A stretch of DNA of 64,000 nucleotides from Pseudidiomarina indica. GTDB lineage: Bacteria > Pseudomonadota > Gammaproteobacteria > Enterobacterales > Alteromonadaceae. The notes under the pieces are model-generated. The model did not search any database, was not told where the DNA came from, and saw only the letters and a list, made by a program, of their open reading frames with translations. The stretch covers positions 62,001 to 126,000 of the forward strand of contig NZ_FMXN01000004.1 of assembly GCF_900104245.1 (NCBI RefSeq), given 5' to 3'. The translations under genes and the position numbers were made by a program. Positions 28,120 to 36,227 of the stretch are shown in pieces. Each line of letters begins with the position of its first letter. The first letter of the stretch is position 1.

Positions 28120-29070
28120 TTAACGGCTGGCGGTGTCGAGTTTTGTGAGCAGCTCTTGCGGTAATGTGAGCTCGACGGAGCCCAAGATTTCATCCAGCTG
28201 CGCTAGGGACGTTGCACTAACAATGGGTGCCGTTAACTGCGGCTGGTGCAGCAGCCAAGCGAGGGCCACTTGTGCGGGTTTTGCGGATAATTCTTCCGCC
28301 ACCGACATAAGCGCATCCAAGACGCGTAATCCGCGCTCATTAAAGTAGCCTTTCACGAAGTCACCGCGTGATTTCCCTTCCAGATCGGACAGTTGACGGT
28401 ATTTGCCGGTCAAAAATCCACTGGCCAGCGAAAAGTAACTCACCACACCCAACTCGTGCTCCTTGGCAAGTGGCGCCTGCGTGGATTCAAAATCAGCACG
28501 GTCGTATAAGTTATAGAGTGGCTGCATCAGCTCATAACGAGCAAGCCCCTGCTCCTGAGAAATAGCCAACGCTTGCGCTAACCGTTCTGCGCTATAGTTT
28601 GATGCCCCAATCGCACGCACCTTGCCCGCTTGAATCAGGCGGTCAAAGGCGGCCAAGGTTTCTTCCAGCGGCACTTCTTGATCATCAATGTGAGCAAAGT
28701 ACACGTCCAGATAATCGGTGCCCATGCGCGATAAGGTGTCGTCAATGGCGGCCTCAATATTGGCGGCGGAGAGCCCTTTGCGGCGCTCTAGCATGCCGAC
28801 TTTACTCATTAACACCACATCGTCACGGCGGCCGCGCTGCTTCAACCAGCGGCCAATCACGGCTTCTGATTCACCGCCTTCCAAGCCTGGTGCCCACGCG
28901 GAATAAACATCGGCGGTATCAATGGTGTTGAACCCTTGCTCGACAAAACGATCGAGCAACTTAAATGAATTCTGGTCATCCGCGGTCCAACCAAATACGT
29001 TGCCGCCAAATACTAAGGGCGCGATTTCTAATCCGGAACGCCCGACCGGCCTTTTCTCAAACTTCATCAT
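28120..29070 (-). CDS. Aldo/keto reductase
   Basis: This 316-aa protein is an NADPH-dependent aldo/keto reductase of the large bacterial group that includes YajO and Tas-like proteins. Evidence includes KRPVGRSGLEIAPL at the N-terminus, the active-site tyrosine in IDTADVYSAW (near 55), the lysine in VLMSKVGM, and IGASNYSAERLAQAL near 155. The substrate cannot be read from sequence. It lies 56 bp after the dioxygenase gene on the same strand and may be co-transcribed with it. It begins with two adjacent ATG codons. Confidence 0.88.
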   Translation of the reverse strand: MMKFEKRPVGRSGLEIAPLVFGGNVFGWTADDQNSFKLLDRFVEQGFNTIDTADVYSAWAPGLEGGESEAVIGRWLKQRGRRDDVVLMSKVGMLERRKGLSAANIEAAIDDTLSRMGTDYLDVYFAHIDDQEVPLEETLAAFDRLIQAGKVRAIGASNYSAERLAQALAISQEQGLARYELMQPLYNLYDRADFESTQAPLAKEHELGVVSYFSLASGFLTGKYRQLSDLEGKSRGDFVKGYFNERGLRVLDALMSVAEELSAKPAQVALAWLLHQPQLTAPIVSATSLAQLDEILGSVELTLPQELLTKLDTASR

Positions 29071-29126
29071 CTTGTCCTGTTATCGTTTGTCCGTCATTAA
29101 CTAATACTATTTAGCATGCCACCCGC

Positions 29127-29951
29127 TTAGCCAAATTGAAATGCGGATAATTGAGTTTCCAGAACCCGCTCAGAATAGACTTTCTGCCCAGCGTCATTTC
29201 CTGCAGCGCCAGCTACCACCATCAAGGGAAGCAAATGCTCTTCGTGCCCCAACGGGTGACAATCGAATGCGTGGGGTGCTTGGTGCCATTCTTTTAGCTG
29301 CTGATAACGTTGTTCAGGGCTGCCTTCAACTGCGGCGGTGAGCCACTCATCAAAGGCTTCTGAACGTGGTGTAAACCGTTTATCCCCATAACCACGCATG
29401 TTGTGAAAACTCATGCCACTGCCGACAATCAAGACACCTTCATCGCGCAAGGCAGCCAATGCCTGCCCTACTTGCAAGTGAGCGCGCGGGTCGAGATCTT
29501 GCCGCAATGATAGTTGCACCACTGGAATATCTGCCGCTGGGAACATCAATTTAAGCGGAATAAACATGCCGTGATCGAAGCCCCGCGTCGGGTTTTGAGT
29601 CACAGGCTGGTCAATGCCATTCACTAAATTCATGACTCGTTTCGCCAGTTCTGGCGAGCCTGGCGCTGGATAGGTCAGTGCGTAAGTATGCTCAGGGAAA
29701 CCAAAATAATCGTAAATCAGTGTCGGCTCACGACCACTGGTGACACTAAATTGTGAGGTACGCCAGTGTGCAGAAACCATTAAAATCGCCTTGGGCTTGG
29801 CCGGTAAACGGCTGGCGATTCCTTGTAGGAATTCAGCCATACCATGCCAAGTATCGGCAGGGTTCCAATCCATAAAAAAACACGGACCTGCCCCATGTGG
29901 GATAAAAAATACGGGCTGTCTGATAACTTCGCTTGATTGTATCGACATCAT
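29127..29951 (-). CDS. DODA-type extradiol aromatic ring-opening dioxygenase
   Basis: This 274-aa protein belongs to the class III extradiol dioxygenase (LigB/DODA, YgiD-like) family. The metal-binding motifs are present: IPHGAGPCFF near residue 16, VSAHWRTSQF near 60, GFDHGMFIPL near 125 and GSGMSFHNMR near 178. YgiD cleaves L-DOPA and similar catechols at the 4,5 position. The physiological substrate here is unknown. It is divergent from a LysR regulator across 112 bp, the usual target-regulator layout. Confidence 0.87.
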   Translation of the reverse strand: MMSIQSSEVIRQPVFFIPHGAGPCFFMDWNPADTWHGMAEFLQGIASRLPAKPKAILMVSAHWRTSQFSVTSGREPTLIYDYFGFPEHTYALTYPAPGSPELAKRVMNLVNGIDQPVTQNPTRGFDHGMFIPLKLMFPAADIPVVQLSLRQDLDPRAHLQVGQALAALRDEGVLIVGSGMSFHNMRGYGDKRFTPRSEAFDEWLTAAVEGSPEQRYQQLKEWHQAPHAFDCHPLGHEEHLLPLMVVAGAAGNDAGQKVYSERVLETQLSAFQFG

Positions 29952-30063
29952 TCTTCTCCAAAAGTCAGTGCTTCACGGAACATGGCCAATAGGGTATATT
30001 CACACTCATGGAATGATAATAGGCCAAAATGATAAGCAGCTTTAACTCATAGTAGGAAATGAC

Positions 30064-30981
30064 ATGCTCGATCGCTACACCAGTATGCAAGTATTTATTC
30101 AAGCCGCCGCCAAAGGCAGTTTGTCAGCAGCGGGTCGAGCATTGAATATATCGCCAGCAATGGCGTCCAAGCATTTGACCGCGCTGGAAACACGGCTGGG
30201 TGCAAAACTCATGAATCGCACCACACGCCAGCTGATTCTCACCGATGTGGGCCGTGATTACTTGGCCGCCTGTCAGCGCATTGTTCGGGATATCGACGAA
30301 GCGGAGGCCGAAGTATCGGCCCATCGCAATCAGGCCATTGGACAATTACGGGTGAATGCACCGTTATCCTTTGGTACTCGATTCATTGCCCCACTGATTC
30401 CCGAGTTCACTCGTCGCTACCCGCTGGTTGAAGTGGAACTTGGCTTGAGCGACACCCAGCAAGATTTACTAACCGAAAACTGGGATTTAATTGTGCGCAT
30501 CGGCCACCTTGCTGACAGTGACCTCAGGGCTCGTCGCCTTGGCAATTGTCCCATGCACCTGTGCGCTTCTCCCGACTACCTGAAGAAACATGGCACCCCA
30601 CAACGGGTCACGGATCTTTCCAACCATAACTGCTTAAGTTATAACCTATCCGCGTCACAACGGAGTGGTTTTTGGGCGTTTGGTACGCATGGGGAAATTC
30701 AGGTTCCGGTGAGCGGAAACCTGAGTGCCAATAATGGGGATGCATTGCTGGCTGCTGCCATTCAAGGGCAAGGCATTATCTATCAGCCCAACTTTATCGT
30801 CGCCGATGCGCTCGCCAGCGGGGCCTTGGTGGCATTCACCTTGGATCACCCCTCGCAAGACTTGGGCGGATTGCATGTGCTCTTCGCCCCCGACCGCCGC
30901 TTGCCGCTAAAGGTACGTGTCATGATTGATTACTTGGTGGAAGTGCTTGAAGGCACTCAAAAGTGTCAAATTTCTAAATAA
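30064..30981 (+). CDS. LysR family transcriptional regulator
   Basis: This 305-aa regulator has an N-terminal winged helix-turn-helix (about 1-60; GSLSAAGRALNISPAMASKHLTALE-type motif) and a LysR substrate-binding domain after about residue 90. It resembles the CrgA/DsdC-like subgroup in length. It is divergent from the dioxygenase and aldo/keto reductase genes, which are its likely targets; binding would be expected in 29952-30063. The inducer is unknown. Confidence 0.9.
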   Translation: MLDRYTSMQVFIQAAAKGSLSAAGRALNISPAMASKHLTALETRLGAKLMNRTTRQLILTDVGRDYLAACQRIVRDIDEAEAEVSAHRNQAIGQLRVNAPLSFGTRFIAPLIPEFTRRYPLVEVELGLSDTQQDLLTENWDLIVRIGHLADSDLRARRLGNCPMHLCASPDYLKKHGTPQRVTDLSNHNCLSYNLSASQRSGFWAFGTHGEIQVPVSGNLSANNGDALLAAAIQGQGIIYQPNFIVADALASGALVAFTLDHPSQDLGGLHVLFAPDRRLPLKVRVMIDYLVEVLEGTQKCQISK

Positions 30982-31253
30982 CCGCCGTTTATGGTAGACT
31001 GCGCGCCTATTTAAAATTCGTATTGTCTCGCATAAGGAATAGCACACGCTCTTTAGTAACAATGATTCATTTAACCTCTAACGTTTTTCAACCTACTTTT
31101 TTCTCCAAACGAATCTACTGCTCAACTCACCAGTTGCGTCTAACGCTACCGGTTAGTAATCCTACGTAAGCTTTTTTCTTCGTTGCCTCGTCTGCAACAA
31201 ACAATCTCATTGAAATAACTCTCTGTTATCCACTTTTTTGAGGAGGCCTATTC

Positions 31254-32906
31254 GTGGAAGAAGCCAGTCTTCATCAGTTTTCTATCGCCACCGTATTACT
31301 GCTACTGCTCGCATTTTACGGTGGAACCTATTTACTGACGTTATGCATTAAGAAGAAAAACGAAGATACCGACGCATTTATGGTATCCAACCGTTCCATT
31401 GACTTTGGGATGGGAGCAGCCAGTATGACAGCCACTTGGATTTGGGCCGCTTCGTTTTATGCCGCTGCCACGTCAGGTTATACCTACGGGATATCTGGCC
31501 CGTTACATTACGGCATGTGGGGTGCTTTGATGATTTTATTCATCTACCCCTTTGGTCGTCGTTTTCGTAAATTAGCGCCCAATGCCCATACGCTTGGTGA
31601 ACTGATCCATGCTCGTCACGGCTCATCCAGCCAGCTGATTTTGGCCGGCTCTAACATTCTTGGCAGTGCCATTAGTTTAATGGTGAACTTTACCGCCGCC
31701 GGTGCCTTGGTGTCGGTGTTATCGCCTTTGCCGTTTCAAGCAGGTGTCATTATTGCCGGTGTCGGAGTGCTGAGTTACACCCTATGGTCAGGATTTCGAG
31801 CTTCTGTACTTACTGACTTCGCCCAACTGGTTGCCATGATGACCATTGCCATTCTTATTATCCCAGCTGTCTTGTTCGCTATGGGCGGTCCCTCAGAGTT
31901 AATGGCCAACTTTGATCGCTTAACGCCAGAGCAAGCAAATATTTTCTCCAAAGAAGCCTTCTTGAAACAAGGAGCGCCTTTCTTTGTTGCGGTACTGGCC
32001 TACTCCATTGGCAACCAAACCATTTCACAGCGTCTATTCGCCGTTCGTGAAGACCATATTAAACCCACTTTCCTAACTGCTACCATTGGTTACGGCGGTA
32101 TTGTGATTGGCTTAGGGATGATTGGCCTGATGGCATTATTGGCTGGTGTAGAGCCGCTCGATGGCAATATGAACAACATTATTCCGCAAATGGTGTCACT
32201 GTACCTGCCTGCTGGTTTCATTATGTTGTTCTTTATTTTGGTGATCGGGTCACTGTCATCCACCGCTGATGCTGACTTATGTGCGCTATCAGCCATTGTC
32301 ATGGCGGATATTTACGGTAAGAACATCGCAAAAAATAATCCGGATCCGCGCAAGATGCTGTTTATTGGGCGCCTGACCATGATCGTGGCCACCACCATCG
32401 GTATCGTGCTTGCCAGTCTCGCTCTGGATATTCTAGTGATGTTGGTATTTGTCGGTGCGTTATGGGGTGCGATTGTGTTCCCTGTGATTGCCAGCACCTT
32501 CTGGAACCGTGTCACCGATAAGGCCTTTGCTTGGTCGGTGATTTTGGCCGTCCTACTATTCTGTGTGGTCCGCTTCTCACTCATTCCAATAACTGGTGTT
32601 GTCGGCGTGTTTTTCGAGCTGGTTGCTGCCGTTGGTGGCGGCGTCGTGATTGGCTTGATGGCATTTGGATTCTTCGGACGTACCGTTGGTTTTGTTATCG
32701 GTACCCTAGTTGCCTGTGTGCTTGCCTATTTCTGTGTCGGCGCCTTGCGCGAATACACCGTGCTATTAGCATCACTCACCGCTTACGGCGTCAGCACCCT
32801 GGTTTGTGTTGGCATGAGCTTAGCGGCTGATCAGCGCTTTGACTTTAAGAAAATCAACGAACGTGTCCGTGATTACGACACCCCAACCATGGAGCATCAA
32901 TCATGA
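31254..32906 (+). CDS. Sodium:solute symporter (SSF family)
   Basis: This 550-aa membrane protein has about 13 hydrophobic segments and SSF hallmarks: the DAFMVSNRSIDFGMGAAS start region, the TATWIWAASFYAA core helix and GSLSSTADADL (near 345), where the second Ser/Thr-rich segment binds sodium in the family. It may be related to urea or small-solute SSF carriers, but the substrate is not decidable. The start is GTG at 31254 with a perfect AGGAGG 7 bp upstream. A 272-bp leader precedes it. A 43-aa membrane protein gene overlaps its stop. Confidence 0.9.
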   Translation: MEEASLHQFSIATVLLLLLAFYGGTYLLTLCIKKKNEDTDAFMVSNRSIDFGMGAASMTATWIWAASFYAAATSGYTYGISGPLHYGMWGALMILFIYPFGRRFRKLAPNAHTLGELIHARHGSSSQLILAGSNILGSAISLMVNFTAAGALVSVLSPLPFQAGVIIAGVGVLSYTLWSGFRASVLTDFAQLVAMMTIAILIIPAVLFAMGGPSELMANFDRLTPEQANIFSKEAFLKQGAPFFVAVLAYSIGNQTISQRLFAVREDHIKPTFLTATIGYGGIVIGLGMIGLMALLAGVEPLDGNMNNIIPQMVSLYLPAGFIMLFFILVIGSLSSTADADLCALSAIVMADIYGKNIAKNNPDPRKMLFIGRLTMIVATTIGIVLASLALDILVMLVFVGALWGAIVFPVIASTFWNRVTDKAFAWSVILAVLLFCVVRFSLIPITGVVGVFFELVAAVGGGVVIGLMAFGFFGRTVGFVIGTLVACVLAYFCVGALREYTVLLASLTAYGVSTLVCVGMSLAADQRFDFKKINERVRDYDTPTMEHQS

Positions 32907-33034
32907 GTTTAACGTTTCTTACTTCTTACATTTTAATCTGGCCCATTATTTCTTTGGCGGTACTCGCCGTCATTGTGGGTGCCACCGTGCGTGACTACCT
33001 TCACTCCAAACGCACGGGTCGTGACATCGTTTAA
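32903..33034 (+). CDS. 43-aa membrane protein coupled to the SSF symporter
   Basis: The frame encodes MSLTFLTSYILIWPIISLAV at the N-terminus, one transmembrane helix (about 8-28), then a basic charged tail ending GRDIV. It starts at the ATGA overlap with the symporter stop and ends just before a strong terminator, so it is translated from the symporter message. Small single-helix partners are known beside some SSF carriers (for example YhdT with PanF, which is larger). A role as an accessory subunit is inference from position. It is too short for a secure family assignment. Confidence 0.75.
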   Translation: MSLTFLTSYILIWPIISLAVLAVIVGATVRDYLHSKRTGRDIV

Positions 33035-33041
33035 TCCTTTC

Positions 33042-33081
33042 CACTCAGGCAAAGCCCCAACGCTTTGCCTGAGTGCTTTTT
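33042..33081 (+). terminator. Rho-independent terminator of the symporter operon
   Basis: CACTCAGGCAAAG (33042-33054) and CTTTGCCTGAGTG (33063-33075) form a perfect 13-bp stem with an 8-nt loop, followed by CTTTTT. Confidence 0.95.
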
Positions 33082-33173
33082 ACCCATCTCCGTTCCATGC
33101 GCTTTGACCCGTGTTATACTCGCCAAGTTTTCCAGGGAAACAACAACCATAGAAAAATACAGAGAGAACAACC

Positions 33174-34331
33174 ATGGGTTTAATTATTAAGTTAATTTTG
33201 GGGATAGTGGCTGGAACCTTAATTGGGTTATACACCCCTGACGGGGTCATTCAGCTACTACTGACCTTTAAAGAGCTGTTTGGTCAACTGCTATTCTTTA
33301 CCATTCCGTTATTGATTTTGTTCTTTATTACGAGTGGTATCGCAGGATTGCCCCAAAATTCTGGGCGGATGTTAGGTCGTACCTTGGCGATCTCCTACAT
33401 ATCGACCATTGCCGCCGGTATTTTTGCTTTTGTCATTGCCAGTGCCGTGGTTCCCCTACTTGGTGACGTTGCGAATGGCACGCAGTCGAGCTCTGGTGCC
33501 TTGTTGGAGTCCTTCATTACCCTGAAGCTCCCCCCTGTGTTTGATATTATGACAGCGCTCGCTCTGGCCTTTATTTTTGGCCTAGGGATTGCTGCCACTC
33601 GCGCCGCCCAGTTCAAGCAACTTTCCGATCAAGGGCGCGACATTATTGAATTGCTGCTCGGCAAGGTCATTATCCCGTTATTACCCTTCTATATTGCTGG
33701 AGTTTTTGCCCAAATGGCTGCGGCTGGAACGGTGTTCGATACCCTCAAAACTTTCGGGTTCGTGCTCCTCATGGCGGTGATTTTGCATTGGGTTTACATT
33801 ATTGCAATGTACACGCTGGCGGGCTTAAAAGCCGGCAAGAATCCAGCCTCACTAATTAAAAACATGTTACCTGCGTATGTGACTGCACTTGGGACTATGT
33901 CCAGTGCGGCCACCATCCCAGTGACCTTGCGCTGCACCAAAGCCAACCAAGTCAACGAAGATGTCGCTAACTTTGCAGTCCCTCTCTGCGCCACCATTCA
34001 CTTGGCTGGCTCAACCATCACCATTGTTAGCTGCACGGTTGCTGTCATGTTCCTGCATAACGCACTGGAGATTCCATCATTCTTCGACATCCTGCCCTTT
34101 ATTCTTATGTTAGGGGTCGTCATGCTTGCGGCACCGGGAGTGCCTGGCGGTGCGGTGATGTCAGCTATCGGCTTGTTGGGATCGATGATGGGCTTTGGGG
34201 AAACGGCAATTGCTTTAATGATTGCACTTTACATGGCACAAGACAGTTTTGGTACTGCCTGTAATATTACCGGCGATGGCGCCATTGCACTCTTTGTCAG
34301 TGAAAGCGCCACCGCCAACAAAGCGGATTAA
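33174..34331 (+). CDS. Dicarboxylate/amino acid:cation symporter
   Basis: This 385-aa membrane protein belongs to the DAACS family (GltP/SstT/DctA). Evidence includes eight or so hydrophobic segments, a serine-rich re-entrant loop (GTMSSAATIPVTLRC near 242-256) and the VPGGAVMSAIGLLGSMMG region near 325. The substrate (glutamate, aspartate, serine or C4-dicarboxylate) cannot be distinguished. It stands alone after the symporter terminator, and its stop abuts that of the convergent OmpA-like gene (TAATTA). Confidence 0.9.
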   Translation: MGLIIKLILGIVAGTLIGLYTPDGVIQLLLTFKELFGQLLFFTIPLLILFFITSGIAGLPQNSGRMLGRTLAISYISTIAAGIFAFVIASAVVPLLGDVANGTQSSSGALLESFITLKLPPVFDIMTALALAFIFGLGIAATRAAQFKQLSDQGRDIIELLLGKVIIPLLPFYIAGVFAQMAAAGTVFDTLKTFGFVLLMAVILHWVYIIAMYTLAGLKAGKNPASLIKNMLPAYVTALGTMSSAATIPVTLRCTKANQVNEDVANFAVPLCATIHLAGSTITIVSCTVAVMFLHNALEIPSFFDILPFILMLGVVMLAAPGVPGGAVMSAIGLLGSMMGFGETAIALMIALYMAQDSFGTACNITGDGAIALFVSESATANKAD

Positions 34332-34961
34332 TTACGCCTGATTCGGCACAATGCGCAGCTCAACTCGACGGTTGAGCTGCCGTCCTGCTTCTGTGTTGTT
34401 ATCAGCAATAGGCATGCTTTCTCCGTAACCAATGGTGGTCACGCGACGTTGGTCAACACCATTACTAATCAAATGATTCCGCACCGAAAAGGCTCGATTT
34501 TCTGATAACCGCTGGTTATACGAAGCATTCCCGGTACTGTCCGTATGCCCTTCAATCATCAGTGTGGTTTTCTCATAGCGATTCAGCACTTTTGCCACAT
34601 CCGCTAACACCGGATTGAAGTTGCTGGCAATGGTGGTGCTATCCACCGCAAAGGTCACGTTGCTTGGCAACTGCAAACGAATGCTATCGCCATCACGAAT
34701 CACCTGAACGCCACTGCCGGCCAGCTCGTCACGGAATTCCTGCTCTTGCTTATCCATATAGGCACCAATAGCGGTTCCCGCCAACGCGCCCGCAACAGCC
34801 CCCCAAACATAACGGCTTTTATCGTGGTCACCAGTTCCTTTCCCGATCACCGCTCCGGCCACAGCGCCAATTGTTGCGCCTTTTTGGGTATTACTCATAT
34901 TGGCACAGCCGCTGACGACTAAGGTCGATACAGCGACCGCAAGGGTTAATTTCTTCATCAT
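34332..34961 (-). CDS. OmpA family outer-membrane lipoprotein (YiaD-like)
   Basis: This 209-aa protein has a lipoprotein signal with lipobox VVSGC (Cys19 after cleavage). A glycine-zipper region (GAVAGAVIGKG, GAVAGALAGTAIGAY; about 30-68) is followed by a C-terminal OmpA/MotB peptidoglycan-binding domain with IEGHTDSTG and the QLNRRVEL motif. Such proteins anchor the outer membrane to peptidoglycan. It sits downstream of fliA on the same strand across an 84-bp gap, but nothing ties it to the flagellum. Confidence 0.92.
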   Translation of the reverse strand: MMKKLTLAVAVSTLVVSGCANMSNTQKGATIGAVAGAVIGKGTGDHDKSRYVWGAVAGALAGTAIGAYMDKQEQEFRDELAGSGVQVIRDGDSIRLQLPSNVTFAVDSTTIASNFNPVLADVAKVLNRYEKTTLMIEGHTDSTGNASYNQRLSENRAFSVRNHLISNGVDQRRVTTIGYGESMPIADNNTEAGRQLNRRVELRIVPNQA

Positions 34962-35045
34962 GATAAGCTCCTTTACAGAGTGTTGTATGAGTTTAACTCT
35001 AGCATAGGGGAGCTGCAGCTGCGGTGGGTTTGCGTCAAATTAACG

Positions 35046-35744
35046 TTAGTCAGCAAGGCGCGCACGAATGCGCTTAATGGCTTGGCTATGTAATTGTGAC
35101 ACCCGTGATTCTGTCACATCCAATACTGCACCAATTTCTTTGAGGTTGAGTTCTTCTTGATAGTACAAGGTCATCACCAGCTTTTCGCGTTCTGGTAACG
35201 CCTCAATGGCTTCCATGAGCCGTTGTTTCAATTGGTCCGCACTCACCTGCGCCTCTGGTTCAGGTGTTTCTTCATCACTGGTTTCTAAAGTCGGGTTATC
35301 GGTTAACACATCGTCATAAGACAGCACCAAGCCATTATTGGTATCCAGCAACAGTTGCTGATAGTCCGCTAGGCTCATTTCTAACGCAGCAGCCATTTCC
35401 CGCTCTTCTGGCGGGCGTCCTAGCTCTTGTTCAAGGCGTCGTAAGGTTGCTTCCAATTCGCGACCACTACGGCGCACGCTGCGCGGCAGCCAATCACGAC
35501 TGCGCAGCTCATCAATCATTGCACCACGAATCCGTTGATGCGCAAAGGTCGAAAAAGCGACGCCCGACTCTGTATCAAAGCGGTCCACACAGCTTAACAA
35601 CCCTTCAACCCCGGCTTGGATTAAATCTTCCACATCAACGCCAGACGGCAACCTTACTTTCAGGCTAAACGCCTGCCGGCGTACCAAGGGGAGGTACTGC
35701 TCGATGACACTGTTACGATTGATTTTACCGTCTGCTGTATACAT
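35046..35744 (-). CDS. fliA: Flagellar sigma factor FliA (sigma-28)
   Basis: This 232-aa RNA polymerase sigma factor transcribes late flagellar genes. It has sigma region 2 (PLVRRQAFSLKVRLPSGVDVEDLIQ..., GVAFSTFAHQRIRGAMIDELR), region 3 and region 4 (LPEREKLVMTLYYQEELNLKEIGAVL with ESRVSQLHSQAIKRIR). It closes the flhB-flhA-flhF-(FlhG-like)-fliA cluster, 5 bp after the FlhG-like gene. Its expected targets are the five sigma-28 promoters found in this window. Confidence 0.97.
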   Translation of the reverse strand: MYTADGKINRNSVIEQYLPLVRRQAFSLKVRLPSGVDVEDLIQAGVEGLLSCVDRFDTESGVAFSTFAHQRIRGAMIDELRSRDWLPRSVRRSGRELEATLRRLEQELGRPPEEREMAAALEMSLADYQQLLLDTNNGLVLSYDDVLTDNPTLETSDEETPEPEAQVSADQLKQRLMEAIEALPEREKLVMTLYYQEELNLKEIGAVLDVTESRVSQLHSQAIKRIRARLAD

Positions 35745-35749
35745 GATTC

Positions 35750-36217
35750 TTAGCCTGAAATTACCAAGAGATCGATATCAAAATAACTTTTTGCGACTTG
35801 CTGAACATGACTCAATAAGCCCCGTCGAGACTGCATCGGTGGATATAATGCAATCATTTGCTTGGGCCCTTGTGCATGGTGAGCCGCTTTTAATGCCTCG
35901 TACGCGCGCTGGAAACTATCTAAATCCTGATCGATCCATAACGCCCAACGTGGATAAGTTTGCGCCAGCTCATTCAACTCCGGGTAATCTGAGGCAACCG
36001 GGATAATGCGCCAATGGTTGGGATCACCTACCCACTTTTTGCCTTGCTCGGCCCAACGTTGAAACACCTCAACCGCTCGAGTTGCTTGAGCTTTATCTAA
36101 GGCCGGTAATCCTAACACGACCACGTGCTCAAGCTCGCTATTAACCTGTAGTGATGTCGATTCTACTGATTTACTTTTCGCGGCCCACTGGCGTAAGCCC
36201 GCTGCTTGATCTGTCAT
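35750..36217 (-). CDS. Short FlhG-like protein without an ATP-binding P-loop
   Basis: This 155-aa protein stands where flhG/fleN normally lies, between flhF and fliA. Its N-terminus is MTDQAAGLRQWA, which fits the DQAxxLR helix by which FlhG proteins stimulate the FlhF GTPase. The MinD-type Walker A (KGGxGK) that should follow is absent. The rest (HVVVLGLPAL, WALWIDQDLDSFQRAYEALK, SRRGLLSHVQQVAKSYFDIDLL) looks like a worn-down later part of a MinD fold, about 130 residues short of FlhG's usual 280-300. ATG 36217 has an AGGAAG site and lies 10 bp after flhF. A longer frame from 36274 would start inside flhF. Confidence 0.7.
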   Translation of the reverse strand: MTDQAAGLRQWAAKSKSVESTSLQVNSELEHVVVLGLPALDKAQATRAVEVFQRWAEQGKKWVGDPNHWRIIPVASDYPELNELAQTYPRWALWIDQDLDSFQRAYEALKAAHHAQGPKQMIALYPPMQSRRGLLSHVQQVAKSYFDIDLLVISG

Positions 36218-36227
36218 GCTACTTCCT

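Noticed and set aside
31062-31169. 35-codon ATG frame in the 272-bp leader of the SSF symporter
   Set aside because: No ribosome-binding site, no recognisable features and a low-complexity pyrimidine-rich context. I also saw no riboswitch fold in this leader.
34355-34380. Perfect 10-bp inverted repeat (GCAGCTCAAC / GTTGAGCTGC) near the end of the OmpA-like gene
   Set aside because: It lies in codons for the conserved QLNRRVEL motif, has no T-tract, and is explained by coding constraint.
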